This document shows, one piece after another, positions 17,701 through 26,272 of a stretch of 64,000 nucleotides of DNA (the stretch's first letter is position 1; each line of letters opens with the position of its first letter). The notes below the pieces were generated by a model. That model had not been told where the DNA came from. It ran no database searches and saw only the letters and a program-made list of their open reading frames with translations. The position numbers and the translations under genes were made by a program. The stretch is taken from positions 124,001 through 188,000 of the forward strand of contig JARKPU010000067.1 of the NCBI GenBank assembly GCA_029975055.1, given 5' to 3'. This stretch comes from Anaerolinea sp. (GTDB lineage: Bacteria; Chloroflexota; Anaerolineae; Anaerolineales; Anaerolineaceae).

Positions 17701-17790
17701 TCAAACCTCGATGGATGAAGATTTGCCCAATCATACCGCATGGAAGCGGGGTTCTGCTTGCGCTGGCGCAAAAATGCCCCCCTTCGGGGG

Positions 17791-17796
17791 TATAAT
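17791..17796 (+). promoter_or_regulatory. -10 box of the MFS gene
   Basis: TATAAT lies directly after a small CCCCC-ttc-GGGGG hairpin. It supports starting the MFS protein at the TTG at 17830. The longer frame from 17740 would begin upstream of this promoter. A good -35 is not obvious. Confidence 0.45.
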
Positions 17797-17829
17797 CAAC
17801 GCCGATCTTGCTCCCACCGGGTTTACTGC

Positions 17830-19140
17830 TTGTCTGATACCGCCGCCGCCCTGGCGGCCCGCAGGGGCCGCCTCTCCAACACCTTCCGCTCGCTGCGCCA
17901 CCGCAATTACAGGCTCTGGTTCATCGGCCAGACCATCTCGCTTTCGGGCTCATGGATGCAGACCATGGCCCAGCAGGTGCTCATCTACCGCCTCACCGGC
18001 TCGGCTGCCGCGCTGGGGCTGATCAGCTTCATCGGCCTCATCCCGCTCATCCCCTTTTCGTTGTGGGGCGGCTCGCTCACCGACCGGCTGCCCAAGCGGA
18101 ACCTGATCATCGCCACCCAGGTGCTCCAGCTGGTGCAGGCGCTGCTGCTGGGCGTGCTGGCCTGGACGGGGGCCGTGCAGGTCTGGCACGTGTATGCGCT
18201 CTCGCTGCTGCTTTCGGCGGTCAACGCGGTGGACCTGCCCGCGCGGCAGGCCTTCACGGTGGACATGGTGGAAGGCAAAGAAGACCTCACCAACGCCATC
18301 GGGCTGAACTCGGCCATGTTCAACCTGGCGCGCGCCCTGGGCCCGGCGCTGGCGGGGCTGGTGGTGGCCGCCACAGGCGAAGGCCCGGCCTTCATCATCA
18401 ACGCGCTCACGTTCATCCCGGTCATCGTCAGCCTGCTGCTGATGCGCAACCTGCCGGCTTCCTCGCACACCTCCGGGCCGGGCGAGCGGTCGCTGGCGCA
18501 CATGGCCGAGGGCCTGCGCTACGTGCGCCGCCAGGGGGTGACGCTCCTGCTGATCAGCCTGGTGGCGGTCAGTTCATTTTTATCGGTGCCCTACACCACG
18601 CTGATGCCCGTCTTCGCCACCGATGTGCTGGGGCCCTCGGCCGGGCCGGTGATCGGCTCCATCTGTTCGGCGTTCACCTGCCTGGCCCCCCAGGCGCTCC
18701 CCCTGGGCATGCTGCTCGCTGCGGTGGGCCTCGGCGCGGTGATCGGCGCGCTGGTGGTGGCCTCCATGCCCGAGACGGCCCGCCGCGGCGCCTGGCTGAC
18801 GCTGGGCAACCTGGGCTTCCCGTTCATGCTCCTGGTGGCGTCGCTCAACCGCAGTTTCATCGCTGCGCTCTTCATCATGGCAGCGGTGGGCACGCTCTTC
18901 GTCTGGCAGAATGCGCTGGCCAACACCCTCATCCAGATCACCGCGCCCGATGCCGTCCGCGGCCGGGTGATGGGCGTCTATACGATGATTACCCTCTCGT
19001 TCATGCGCCTGGGGGCGCTGCAAGCCGGGTTGACGGCCGATTGGCTGGGCGCTCCGCTGGCGCTGGGGCTGGGAGCAGCTGCTTCCTTGGCTTATGGCCT
19101 GTGGGTGGCGCTCTTCAAACCGGCCGTCCGGCGGCTGTGA
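17830..19140 (+). CDS. MFS exporter (EntS-like, MFS_3)
   Basis: A 436-residue major facilitator with twelve predicted helices. It begins LSNTFRSLRHRNYRLWFIGQTISLSGSWMQ, the hallmark opening of the EntS/MFS_3 group, with GSLTDRLPKRNLI as the loop 2-3 motif and VRGRVMGVYTM late in the chain. Members of this group export small molecules such as siderophores or drugs; the substrate cannot be told. The frame extends back to 17740, but the TTG at 17830 sits just downstream of a TATAAT box and matches the usual N terminus. Confidence 0.85.
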   Translation: MSDTAAALAARRGRLSNTFRSLRHRNYRLWFIGQTISLSGSWMQTMAQQVLIYRLTGSAAALGLISFIGLIPLIPFSLWGGSLTDRLPKRNLIIATQVLQLVQALLLGVLAWTGAVQVWHVYALSLLLSAVNAVDLPARQAFTVDMVEGKEDLTNAIGLNSAMFNLARALGPALAGLVVAATGEGPAFIINALTFIPVIVSLLLMRNLPASSHTSGPGERSLAHMAEGLRYVRRQGVTLLLISLVAVSSFLSVPYTTLMPVFATDVLGPSAGPVIGSICSAFTCLAPQALPLGMLLAAVGLGAVIGALVVASMPETARRGAWLTLGNLGFPFMLLVASLNRSFIAALFIMAAVGTLFVWQNALANTLIQITAPDAVRGRVMGVYTMITLSFMRLGALQAGLTADWLGAPLALGLGAAASLAYGLWVALFKPAVRRL

Positions 19141-19204
19141 GCCTCTTTTTTTTATAACTTCTCACCCATCCCCTTTTTGTGGATAACCGATGCGCGCCTG
19201 TTTC

Positions 19205-20227
19205 TCAGAACAGCACCTTCAGGTACTGCTCGATCATCGCATCCAGCCCAAAAGCCTGCTCGGCGCGTGCGCGGGCCGCGGCGCGGAAGTGATCCTGGTC
19301 TTCCAGCAGCGGCAGTGCGGCGGCGGCCAGGCCGTCGAGGTCGGGCGGGTCGAGCTTCCACACGTCGCCACCCCAGGGGGACAATCGCCCGGCGTCGCCG
19401 GTCACCAGCTCGGGCAGCGCCCCGGCGGCAAAACCGGCCACCGGCAGCCCGCAGGCCAGCGCTTCGACCACCGCGTTGGGGCAGGGCGGGTTGATCTCGG
19501 CAGAGTAGAGCAGGTGCGCCGAACGGTCCAGGTAGGGGATGCGCCCGCGCTCCACCACGCCCAGCCAACGCGCCAGCCCGGGCGATGCGGCATCTACCCC
19601 GGCGGCCACCGAAGGGTGCACATCGCCCGCCACCCACAGCTCGGCCGGGCGGCCACTCAGCGCCGCGAGGCGCCGGGCCAGCCCCGCCGCGTTGTGCAAG
19701 GCCAGCGCCATGCCGCGGTTGATATGCCCTTCCACCACCTGGATGCGCCAGCTTGCGGCCGGGCGCTCGTGCGCGCCCTGGGGAGAATACTCGGCCAGGT
19801 CCACGCCGTTGTAGATCACCACCCCCGGCGAGCGCGCCGCGCCGCGCACCTTGAGCCACCAGCCCTGCGTGAAGGCCGATTGGTACACCACCTCATCTGC
19901 CAGCCAGCGCCGGATGACGCCCAGGAGCAGGTTGTTGGCCTCCGAGCGCAAATAGTGGCGCAGCCCGGTGCGGCGCAGGCGGTGCAGCCAGTTCATCCCG
20001 TCCAGGCGCTGGACGATGCGCAGCCCGCGCCGTTTGGCCTGCAGCAGGTCGCCCAGGCGGCGCGTGCCGCCGATGACCAGAACCGCGCCCGTGGTTGGGT
20101 CGGCCGGGTCGGAGTGGGCGCCGATGCCGCGTTGCGCCAGCCCTGCCGCCAGGCGCGCCCTGAAGGAAGCGGGCCCGCCGAGGCCTTCCAGCCTGGGTAA
20201 GATGCAGAGGGAGGGGTGAGCAGTCAT
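19205..20227 (-). CDS. GT4-like glycosyltransferase
   Basis: A 340-residue GT-B-fold glycosyltransferase. The C-terminal nucleotide-sugar motif appears as CPNAVVEALACGLPVAGFAAGALPELV, the E(x7)E-type segment typical of GT4. The N-terminal half has VVIYNGVDLAEYSP. It is the last gene of a minus-strand run after a UDP-ManNAc-type dehydrogenase and a 2-epimerase, so it probably transfers a sugar in surface polysaccharide synthesis. Start Met at 20227 (MTAHPSLCILPRLEG); the longer frame to 20377 overlaps the upstream gene. It is separated from the epimerase gene by 49 bases. Confidence 0.82.
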   Translation of the reverse strand: MTAHPSLCILPRLEGLGGPASFRARLAAGLAQRGIGAHSDPADPTTGAVLVIGGTRRLGDLLQAKRRGLRIVQRLDGMNWLHRLRRTGLRHYLRSEANNLLLGVIRRWLADEVVYQSAFTQGWWLKVRGAARSPGVVIYNGVDLAEYSPQGAHERPAASWRIQVVEGHINRGMALALHNAAGLARRLAALSGRPAELWVAGDVHPSVAAGVDAASPGLARWLGVVERGRIPYLDRSAHLLYSAEINPPCPNAVVEALACGLPVAGFAAGALPELVTGDAGRLSPWGGDVWKLDPPDLDGLAAAALPLLEDQDHFRAAARARAEQAFGLDAMIEQYLKVLF

Positions 20228-20276
20228 TGAGGGTTCGTCGCCTGGCCGACCGTTGACAGCCGGAAGCGGAGCGCTC

Positions 20277-21398
20277 TCAGCTTCTTTCCAGCAGCGCCCG
20301 CACGATGCGCTCGGCGGCGTGCCCATCGCCAAAGGGGTTGGCCGCCTGCGACATGGCCCGGTAGGCCGCCTCGTCATCCAGCAGGCGGTTGGCCTCGGCC
20401 AGGATGCGCCGCGGGTCGGTGCCGACCAGCTTGAGCACGCCCGCCTCCACGCCCTCGGGGCGCTCCGTCACCTCGCGCAGCACCAGCGCCGGTTTGCCCA
20501 GGCTGGTGGCCTCTTCCTGGATGCCCCCCGAATCGGTCAGCACCAGGGTGGCCCGCTGCAGCAGGTGCGCCATGGGCAGGTAATCTTGCGGCGGGGTGAG
20601 GGTGATGTTCGGCACGCCCTCCAGCAGGCGATGCACCGTCTCCTGCACGTTGGGGTTGAGGTGCACGGCATAGAGCAGCGCCAGCTCGGCAGGGCGGCTT
20701 TCGGCCAGTTCGCGCAGCGCCCGGCAGATATCCTCCAGCGGGCGGCCGAAGTTCTCGCGCCGGTGCGCGGTGACCAGCACCAGCCGCCGCCCGCCCGCGC
20801 CCACGCCCATCTGCTCCAGCAGCGCGTCCACTTCCGGCGGGCAGGGCAGCCGGGTGATGTGGCGCAGCGCATCGATGGCCGGGTTGCCGGTGACGACAAT
20901 CTGCCCGGCGGGGATATTCTCTTTGAGCAGATTCTGCCGGCTGTGCTCGGTGGGAGCAAAATGCAGGTCGGCGATCACGCCCGCCACGCGGCGGTTGATC
21001 TCTTCCGGGAAGGGCTGCCAGCGGTCATTGGTGCGCAGCCCGGCCTCCACGTGCCCCACGCGGATGCGGTTGTAAAAACCCAGGAGCGCCGCCGCCAAGA
21101 CGGTGGTCGTATCACCCTGAACGAGGAGCCAATCGGGGCGCAGGTCTTGCAGCACCGGCTCGAGGTGCGTGAGGATCTCGGCGGTCAGCCGTCCAAGCCC
21201 CTGGTTGGGCTGCATCAGGTCGAGGTCCACATCCGGGTGGATGTCGAAGGCGCCTAGCACCTGGTCGAGCATCTGGCGGTGCTGGGCGGTGACGCACACG
21301 CGCGATTCCACCCCCGCCGTGCGCTCCAGCTCCTTCACCACCGGGGCCAGCTTGACCGCCTCGGGGCGCGTGCCAAAAACCGTCAATACACGCAGCAT
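20277..21398 (-). CDS. wecB: UDP-N-acetylglucosamine 2-epimerase (non-hydrolysing)
   Basis: A 373-residue enzyme that converts UDP-GlcNAc to UDP-ManNAc. It begins MLRVLTVFGTRPEAVKLAPVVKEL and has LLVQGDTTTVLAAALLGFYNRIRVGHVEAGLRT, LVTAHRRENFGRPL and the UDP-binding LTDSGGIQEEATSLGKPALVLREVTERPEGVEAG. All are standard WecB/MnaA features. The start at 21398 is four bases after the dehydrogenase stop (21403), so the two are translated together and provide UDP-ManNAc and UDP-ManNAcA for a surface glycan. Confidence 0.92.
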   Translation of the reverse strand: MLRVLTVFGTRPEAVKLAPVVKELERTAGVESRVCVTAQHRQMLDQVLGAFDIHPDVDLDLMQPNQGLGRLTAEILTHLEPVLQDLRPDWLLVQGDTTTVLAAALLGFYNRIRVGHVEAGLRTNDRWQPFPEEINRRVAGVIADLHFAPTEHSRQNLLKENIPAGQIVVTGNPAIDALRHITRLPCPPEVDALLEQMGVGAGGRRLVLVTAHRRENFGRPLEDICRALRELAESRPAELALLYAVHLNPNVQETVHRLLEGVPNITLTPPQDYLPMAHLLQRATLVLTDSGGIQEEATSLGKPALVLREVTERPEGVEAGVLKLVGTDPRRILAEANRLLDDEAAYRAMSQAANPFGDGHAAERIVRALLERS

Positions 21399-21402
21399 AG
21401 GC

Positions 21403-22683
21403 TCAGTGCGGGCGGCCGTCGGCCAGGCGGTAGAGGTGGAAACCGTTGTGTTCCCAGGCCTCGCGCGGCCAGGCGTTGACACAATCGAACACCACGCGGG
21501 CGGCGGTGAGCTGCGCGGCCACCACGGGGTCGAGGTTCTTCAACGGGGTGTGCCCCACCAGCAGGAGCAGCACATCGGCATCGTCGAGGATTTCGGCCAG
21601 GGTGGTCGTGGTTTCTACCCCCTCGATGACCGCGTCGGGCTTGTAGGGTTCGTAGGCGCGCACGCGGGCCCCGGCGGCCGAAAGCTCGCGGCAGATTTCG
21701 ATCGCCGGGCTCTCGCGCAGGTCGTCCACATCGGCCTTGAAGGCCAGCCCGAGGGCTGCCACGCGCAGCCCTTCCAGCGAGCCGACCGTGCTCCGCACCA
21801 CTTCCACCACGTGAGCGGGCTGCGCGTCGTTCACTTCGCGCGCCGTGCGGATCAGCCGGGCCAGGTCGGGGGCGGCTTCCACCAGGAACCAGGGGTCCAC
21901 CGAGATGCAATGCCCGCCTACGCCGACGCCCGGGTTGAGGATGCGCACGCGCGGGTGTCGGTTGGCCAGGGCAATCGCCTCCCAGCCGTCCACGCCGAAG
22001 CGCTCGGCCAGGCGCCCGAACTCATTGGCGATGGCGATGTTCACGTCGCGGTAGGTGTTTTCCATCAGCTTGACCATCTCGGCGGTGGTCGCGTCGGTGA
22101 GAATGATCTCGCCGCGCACGAAGGTGGCGTAGAGATCGCGCCCGGCCTGGGCCGATTCAGCGTCGATGCCGCCGATCACGCGCGCGTTTTCGATCAACTC
22201 GCGCAAAATCTGCCCCGGCAGCACCCGTTCGGGCGAATAAGCCAGGTGGAAATCGGCCCCGGCCTTCAGCCCCGAGCGCTCAAGGATCGGCCGGACGACA
22301 TCCAGCGTGGTGCGCGGCGGAGAGGTGGATTCGAGCACCACCAGGCAGTTGCGCCCCAGGTGCGGGACGATGCTCTCGGCCGCGCTGACCACGAAGCTCA
22401 GGTCGGCCTTCTTGCCCTCCCGGAAGGGGGTGGGCACGGCGATGATGTAGGCATCGGCGGGGGCGGGCCGGTCTTGAATGGTCAGGTTGCCCGATTTCAC
22501 CGCCGCCTGGACGAGCGTGCGCAGCCCCGGCTCGTAGATGTGCACCTGCCCGGCATTCAGGCTTTCGATGATCTGGGTGTTGATATCCACGCCGATGACG
22601 CGCAGGCCGTGAGTGGCAAACGTACTGGCGGTCGGCAGGCCGATATACCCCAATCCCAAGACGCAGATGGTCTGAAATCTCAC
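21403..22683 (-). CDS. wecC: UDP-N-acetyl-D-mannosamine dehydrogenase family
   Basis: A 426-residue NAD-dependent UDP-sugar dehydrogenase. It has the N-terminal Rossmann motif VLGLGYIGLPTA, the ESTSPPRTT and AYSPERVLPG segments, TTAEMVKLMENTYRDVNIA, and the catalytic loop GVGVGGHCISVDPWF with the active Cys. The GHCI.VDPWF form is typical of WecC rather than UDP-glucose dehydrogenase. It is the first gene of a minus-strand operon with wecB and a glycosyltransferase. A TCTCA-ttttg-TGAGA inverted repeat lies in its leader (about 22719-22733). Confidence 0.9.
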   Translation of the reverse strand: MRFQTICVLGLGYIGLPTASTFATHGLRVIGVDINTQIIESLNAGQVHIYEPGLRTLVQAAVKSGNLTIQDRPAPADAYIIAVPTPFREGKKADLSFVVSAAESIVPHLGRNCLVVLESTSPPRTTLDVVRPILERSGLKAGADFHLAYSPERVLPGQILRELIENARVIGGIDAESAQAGRDLYATFVRGEIILTDATTAEMVKLMENTYRDVNIAIANEFGRLAERFGVDGWEAIALANRHPRVRILNPGVGVGGHCISVDPWFLVEAAPDLARLIRTAREVNDAQPAHVVEVVRSTVGSLEGLRVAALGLAFKADVDDLRESPAIEICRELSAAGARVRAYEPYKPDAVIEGVETTTTLAEILDDADVLLLLVGHTPLKNLDPVVAAQLTAARVVFDCVNAWPREAWEHNGFHLYRLADGRPH

Positions 22684-22791
22684 AGCAACTCCTGATAAGC
22701 GAGATGAATGAAGTGAATTATCTCACAAAATGAGAGTTGCGCAGGCCTGCGCGCGAGGGTAAAGCCGGGTTTCTGCCCCTGGAAGGCCGCT

Positions 22792-23004
22792 TCAGGCCGG
22801 CAGCCAGCCCCCCAGCACCTGGAGCGCCTCGGCGGCGAACTGCGCCGGCACGTTGACCTCATACTTACCCTCCGGCTGCCTGCACTCGCCGCACAGCGCC
22901 GGGATACCCGCCCGCTCTAGCCAGATGCAAATGCTGACCGCCAGGGCATAGACGTGCGTTTGGAAAATCGTCGTCTTGGCATGGAATTCAGAAGCGTTAG
23001 GCAT
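22792..23004 (-). CDS. small protein with CGEC motif, unknown function
   Basis: A 70-residue protein starting MPNASEFHAKTTIFQTH. It has a Cys-x-x-Cys pair (LCGECRQPEGKYEV) and one earlier Cys. AAGGAG sits about eight bases before the ATG, which fixes the start at 23004 within a longer open frame (to 23040). It may bind zinc or be redox active. The alternating hydrophobic helix QTHVYALAVSICIWLE is notable. It lies between the wec operon and an SGNH hydrolase, on the same strand. Confidence 0.6.
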   Translation of the reverse strand: MPNASEFHAKTTIFQTHVYALAVSICIWLERAGIPALCGECRQPEGKYEVNVPAQFAAEALQVLGGWLPA

Positions 23005-23089
23005 AGTAAAACTCCTTATTCGCCCCTTACGGGCGTCCAACGAGCAGAATTTGGTGATCGGTCGGTTCGCGGGAACGGATGAAACAAAC

Positions 23090-23109
23090 GGGAGGCCACC
23101 CAGCCTCCC
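23090..23109 (-). terminator. possible terminator after the SGNH hydrolase gene
   Basis: Inverted repeat GGGAGGC-caccca-GCCTCCC. On the minus strand it is followed by GTTTGTTTC, a weak U-rich tract. It lies downstream of the SGNH gene and upstream of the small CGEC protein gene. Confidence 0.35.
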
Positions 23110-23196
23110 CCCAAAAAAGGTTACCAGAGATAACCCCGTATTGTGCGATTCGTCACGAAGCGGATCGGGTGAATCTTTCTCTGCAAAGAAGCCCTG

Positions 23197-23928
23197 TCAC
23201 GAAGCGGTGGGGCGTTCTTTCAAGCCCAGCAGGTAGGCTTCGATCACCTCGGCGATCAGCCGCGCCCCGGTCGGGTTCATGTGCACCCCGTCGGTGAGCA
23301 GATTGAAGCCCTTGCGCTGCGAGAAGCGCTCGAAGGATTCGCCGGTGAACAGGTGGCGGCCGATGAACTCGAACGTCAAGAAGGTGGAGCCATTGTAAGC
23401 CCGCCGGGCCGCACCGCCCAGCCCGGCCAGGTACTCCGTCAGGCGCTCGAAGACCGGCAGAAGCTCCACGTCTTCGCGGCGGGCAATCTGCTGCCAGCGT
23501 TTGTTGTAGGTGCGGATCAGCTCCATCGGCCTGGAATCCAGCGCCTCGCCCAGCGGCGGGATGGTCGCCAGCGCCACGCGCGCGTCGGTGTGCTCCTTGA
23601 GGTAGCGGATGATGCGCGTCAGGTTGGCAGCCGAGTAATCCAGGTCGGGCTGGTAGAACATGCCCTTGAAGAAGGTGAAGTACATGGCGCTGAACGGGCG
23701 CACCGTGGCGATGGCGTCGTTGGTGCCGACCAGGATGGTGACGACATCCGGGCGCAGCAGCGCCACGCTGCGCACCCGGCGCAGCAAATTCAGCGTCAGG
23801 TCGCTGTTGACGCCGGCATTCAAAAAGCGAAAGCCGCGCAAAGAAGGCTTGCGGGCCAGGATGCGAATATAGTTGGCGCTGATAAGGCCGCGGGTGATGC
23901 TGTCTCCGAAACAAACCACGGTCTGCAT
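23197..23928 (-). CDS. SGNH/GDSL-family hydrolase
   Basis: A 243-residue esterase/lipase of the SGNH superfamily. Block I is FGDSITRG with nucleophile Ser10, block II has Gly/Asn in LNAGVNSDLT, block III is VGTNDA, and block V is DGVHMNPTGARL with the Asp-His dyad. There is no signal peptide, so it probably acts in the cytoplasm on an acyl or acetyl ester. Being near the wec operon it could deacetylate a glycan precursor, but that is only a guess from position. Confidence 0.85.
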   Translation of the reverse strand: MQTVVCFGDSITRGLISANYIRILARKPSLRGFRFLNAGVNSDLTLNLLRRVRSVALLRPDVVTILVGTNDAIATVRPFSAMYFTFFKGMFYQPDLDYSAANLTRIIRYLKEHTDARVALATIPPLGEALDSRPMELIRTYNKRWQQIARREDVELLPVFERLTEYLAGLGGAARRAYNGSTFLTFEFIGRHLFTGESFERFSQRKGFNLLTDGVHMNPTGARLIAEVIEAYLLGLKERPTAS

Positions 23929-24003
23929 GGGGCCTCTGCGGATGGTAGAGTCGTCTGATTATACGCGAAATTGCCCGTCCGCGCAGCGGGGGTTCCAGCG
24001 GGG

Positions 24004-24047
24004 CAGGCTGCACGCCTGCGCAGGGGTGGTTTCAATCGCCCGAAACC
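24004..24047. repeat. short double-hairpin element, possible relative of the 65-bp repeat
   Basis: GCAGGC-tgcac-GCCTGC at 24004-24020 is followed by GGTTTC-aatcgccc-GAAACC at 24028-24047. The arrangement (a CCTGC/GCAGG hairpin, then a second short hairpin) resembles that of the elements at 32880 and 46524 and of the array at 9091-9400, but sequence identity is low. Confidence 0.35.
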
Positions 24048-24169
24048 GGAATCCATTCACCCTTTTCTAACCCAAAAGTAGGATAGACCAGGACCCGCGA
24101 TTCATGTTAGACTATACGTACCGCAGCCGGTTGGCCGCGGCCGTCAGGTTGGTGTTCCTGTTTGCCGGT

Positions 24170-26089
24170 ATGAGACGCATCCGCAGCCTCTTCCTCGCTA
24201 CACTCACCACCGTCCTGATCCTGGGGGCGTGGTTGCTGCGCGCCGGAAGCCCGCCCGCGGCCGTCCGCGCCGAAGACCCCACCCCCACCCCCGAAGTGCC
24301 CATCCGCAAAGCCACCATCACCGTCCAGTTCACGCGCTACTTCTGGTGGCTGGCCGAGTGGACCGATAACGAGATCGTCTGCCGCCTGGCGGTGGAGCAC
24401 GAAGGCCTGCCCACCTACAACGAAATCGAAGGCCTGTGCAGCAAGAACACCGCCCAGGCCTGGCTGAAGACCACGCCCTGCAACCTGGCCGAACGCCCCG
24501 CCAGCGAATGCCCAGGGCTGTACTTCATTGCGCGCGGATCCGAACCCGGCCAGCGCGATATCGAAGTGGAACTGCCCATCCCCAAAGTGTGGGTCAGCGT
24601 GGATAACTGCAACCCGCTGCCCAACGAAAAGCGCTGTACCACCCTGCCGAACCTGGTCTTCACCGCCGAAGAACCGCTGCCAAACGAGGCCATCATCGCC
24701 ATCCAGGGCACGTACAACGGCCAGCCGTTCACCTGCGCGGGCGCCGAGTGCCGCGTGCCGCTGCAGCCCACCGGCGCCGAGGGCGTGGAGGTCTTCTTCT
24801 GGGCCGATTCCTCCTTCGGCGATTCCTCCCAGCACTACCAGGCCCGCGCCCGCCTGGTGCCCTGGGGCGATTTTATGAACCCCGACTCGGCCTCCTCCGA
24901 CCCGAGCGCCTGGTACGTGGATGTGCTCAGCCCGCAGTGGGTGGGCGGCGAGCTGGCTTCTTGCTCCTACACCTGGCAGGCCTTCCCCGCTGTCGAAGGC
25001 CCGCCCGAGTGGCTCTCCTCACCCGCCGACCCCACCGACCTGACCTCCGACGTGGGATATTATTACCTGGCCGGGGCATTGATCCAGCAGGGGGTCGTCA
25101 AGCCCGAGGCCTGCCTGGATGGCGGGCTGCAGGCCGCCAACGTGGCCTCGGCCTGCGGCGTGGAGGCAGCCCGCCCCTACCTGCAGGAATGGCAGAACCG
25201 CTTCGACGGCGAGATTCTGCAGGCTTCCAAAGACACCGGCGTGCCCGCGCGCCTGTTGAAGAACGTCTTCGCCCGCGAGAGCCAGATCTGGCCGGGCATC
25301 TTCTCCACCTACAAAGAGGCAGGGCTTGGCCAGCTCACCGAGCAGGGCGCCGATACCGTCTTGCTGTGGAACCCCTCTTTCTTCAGCCAGTTCTGCCCGC
25401 TGGTCCTCCACCAGGCTTACTGCGACCTGGGCTGGGGCAACTTGAAGGCCCCCGAACAGGCCATCCTGCGCGGCGCGCTGGTGAGCAAGGTCAACGCTTC
25501 CTGCCCCGGCTGCCCGGCCGGCATCGATATTTCACAGGCTTCCACCAGCGTGCACGTCTTCGCCGAGGGCCTGCTGGCCAACTGCGAGCAGACCGGCCAG
25601 GTGCTGCGCAACCTCACCGGCATGGACCCGGGCCTTTCGAGCAGTTATGAAGACCTGTGGCGTTTTACGCTGGTGAATTACAACGCCGGGCCGGGCTGCT
25701 TTGCCGATGCCGTCCGGCGCGCACAGACTTTCTCCGAGCCGCTGGATTGGCGCTCGGTCTCCTCGCACCTCGACCCCGCCTGCCAGGCAGCCATCGGCTA
25801 TGTGGAAGATATCAGCCGCGTGCTCAAAGCCACCCCCACGCCCACTTCCTGGCTTGGCCCGGCGGGGCCGCTGCCCACCCTTCCGCGCGTGCTCAACACC
25901 CCCACGCCCGGCCCCACCGCCACGCCGTTCGCCACGCGCACTCCGGCGCCGGGCGCCGCCACCCAGCGGCCCACGCCCTCCCCCACCGGCCCGACCCTCA
26001 CGCCCACGGCCACCGTCGAGGGGTACTACCCGCCCGTCCCGACCGATTACTACCCGCCCGCCCCGACGGACACCTACCCCTACCCGTAA
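24170..26089 (+). CDS. secreted lysozyme-like (SLT-fold) protein with Thr/Pro-rich tail
   Basis: A 639-residue exported protein. The signal peptide is MRRIRSLFLATLTTVLILGAWLL..AAVRA. An N-terminal region (about 45-290) is rich in Cys and aromatic residues and unassigned. A helical domain follows with FARESQIWPG (catalytic-Glu position), EAGLGQLTEQGAD and TLVNYNAGPGCF, the three landmarks of transglycosylase/lysozyme folds. The C terminus (about 575-639) is TPTP-rich and ends in repeated YYPPxPTD. It probably cuts or binds peptidoglycan at the cell surface. The frame opens at ATG 24104, but the signal peptide begins at 24170, so I prefer the latter. Confidence 0.7.
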   Translation: MRRIRSLFLATLTTVLILGAWLLRAGSPPAAVRAEDPTPTPEVPIRKATITVQFTRYFWWLAEWTDNEIVCRLAVEHEGLPTYNEIEGLCSKNTAQAWLKTTPCNLAERPASECPGLYFIARGSEPGQRDIEVELPIPKVWVSVDNCNPLPNEKRCTTLPNLVFTAEEPLPNEAIIAIQGTYNGQPFTCAGAECRVPLQPTGAEGVEVFFWADSSFGDSSQHYQARARLVPWGDFMNPDSASSDPSAWYVDVLSPQWVGGELASCSYTWQAFPAVEGPPEWLSSPADPTDLTSDVGYYYLAGALIQQGVVKPEACLDGGLQAANVASACGVEAARPYLQEWQNRFDGEILQASKDTGVPARLLKNVFARESQIWPGIFSTYKEAGLGQLTEQGADTVLLWNPSFFSQFCPLVLHQAYCDLGWGNLKAPEQAILRGALVSKVNASCPGCPAGIDISQASTSVHVFAEGLLANCEQTGQVLRNLTGMDPGLSSSYEDLWRFTLVNYNAGPGCFADAVRRAQTFSEPLDWRSVSSHLDPACQAAIGYVEDISRVLKATPTPTSWLGPAGPLPTLPRVLNTPTPGPTATPFATRTPAPGAATQRPTPSPTGPTLTPTATVEGYYPPVPTDYYPPAPTDTYPYP

Positions 26090-26200
26090 AGGCGGCGTGG
26101 TTTTCTTTTTTTCTCTCCATTGCGGGGCAAGCCCTGCAATGGAGAGAAAAAGATACAAACAATCCGTAAAGGCGCCGTGGTTTTCTCTCCATTGCGAGGG
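26084..26200. repeat. palindromic element a, partly duplicated
   Basis: A 19-bp stem with one G-T mismatch (26110-26128 with 26131-26149; core GCGGGGC-aa-GCCCTGC) is followed by AAAAAGATACAAACAATCC. The segment CCGTAAAGGCG(g/c)CGTGG that begins over the upstream stop codon recurs 80 bases later at 26164, followed by a partial left arm (TCTCCATTGCGAGG). The palindrome is preceded by T-runs and followed by A-runs, so it is not a normal terminator in either direction. Confidence 0.8.
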
Positions 26201-26219
26201 AAAGAATCGCGAATTTATT

Positions 26220-26248
26220 GTTCGTGTGGCACTTCGTGCCACACGAAC
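26220..26248. repeat. perfect 13-bp palindrome
   Basis: GTTCGTGTGGCAC-ttc-GTGCCACACGAAC. The outer flanks also pair imperfectly (GCGAATTT against AAATTTGC), giving arms of about 25 bases. It lies next to element a, between two convergent genes, and could terminate either. Confidence 0.75.
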
Positions 26249-26272
26249 GTCAAATTTGCGGTAAACACCCCC

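Noticed and set aside
17740..17829. N-terminal extension of the MFS protein
   Set aside because: It would place the start codon upstream of the TATAAT box at 17791 and adds sequence unlike MFS N termini.
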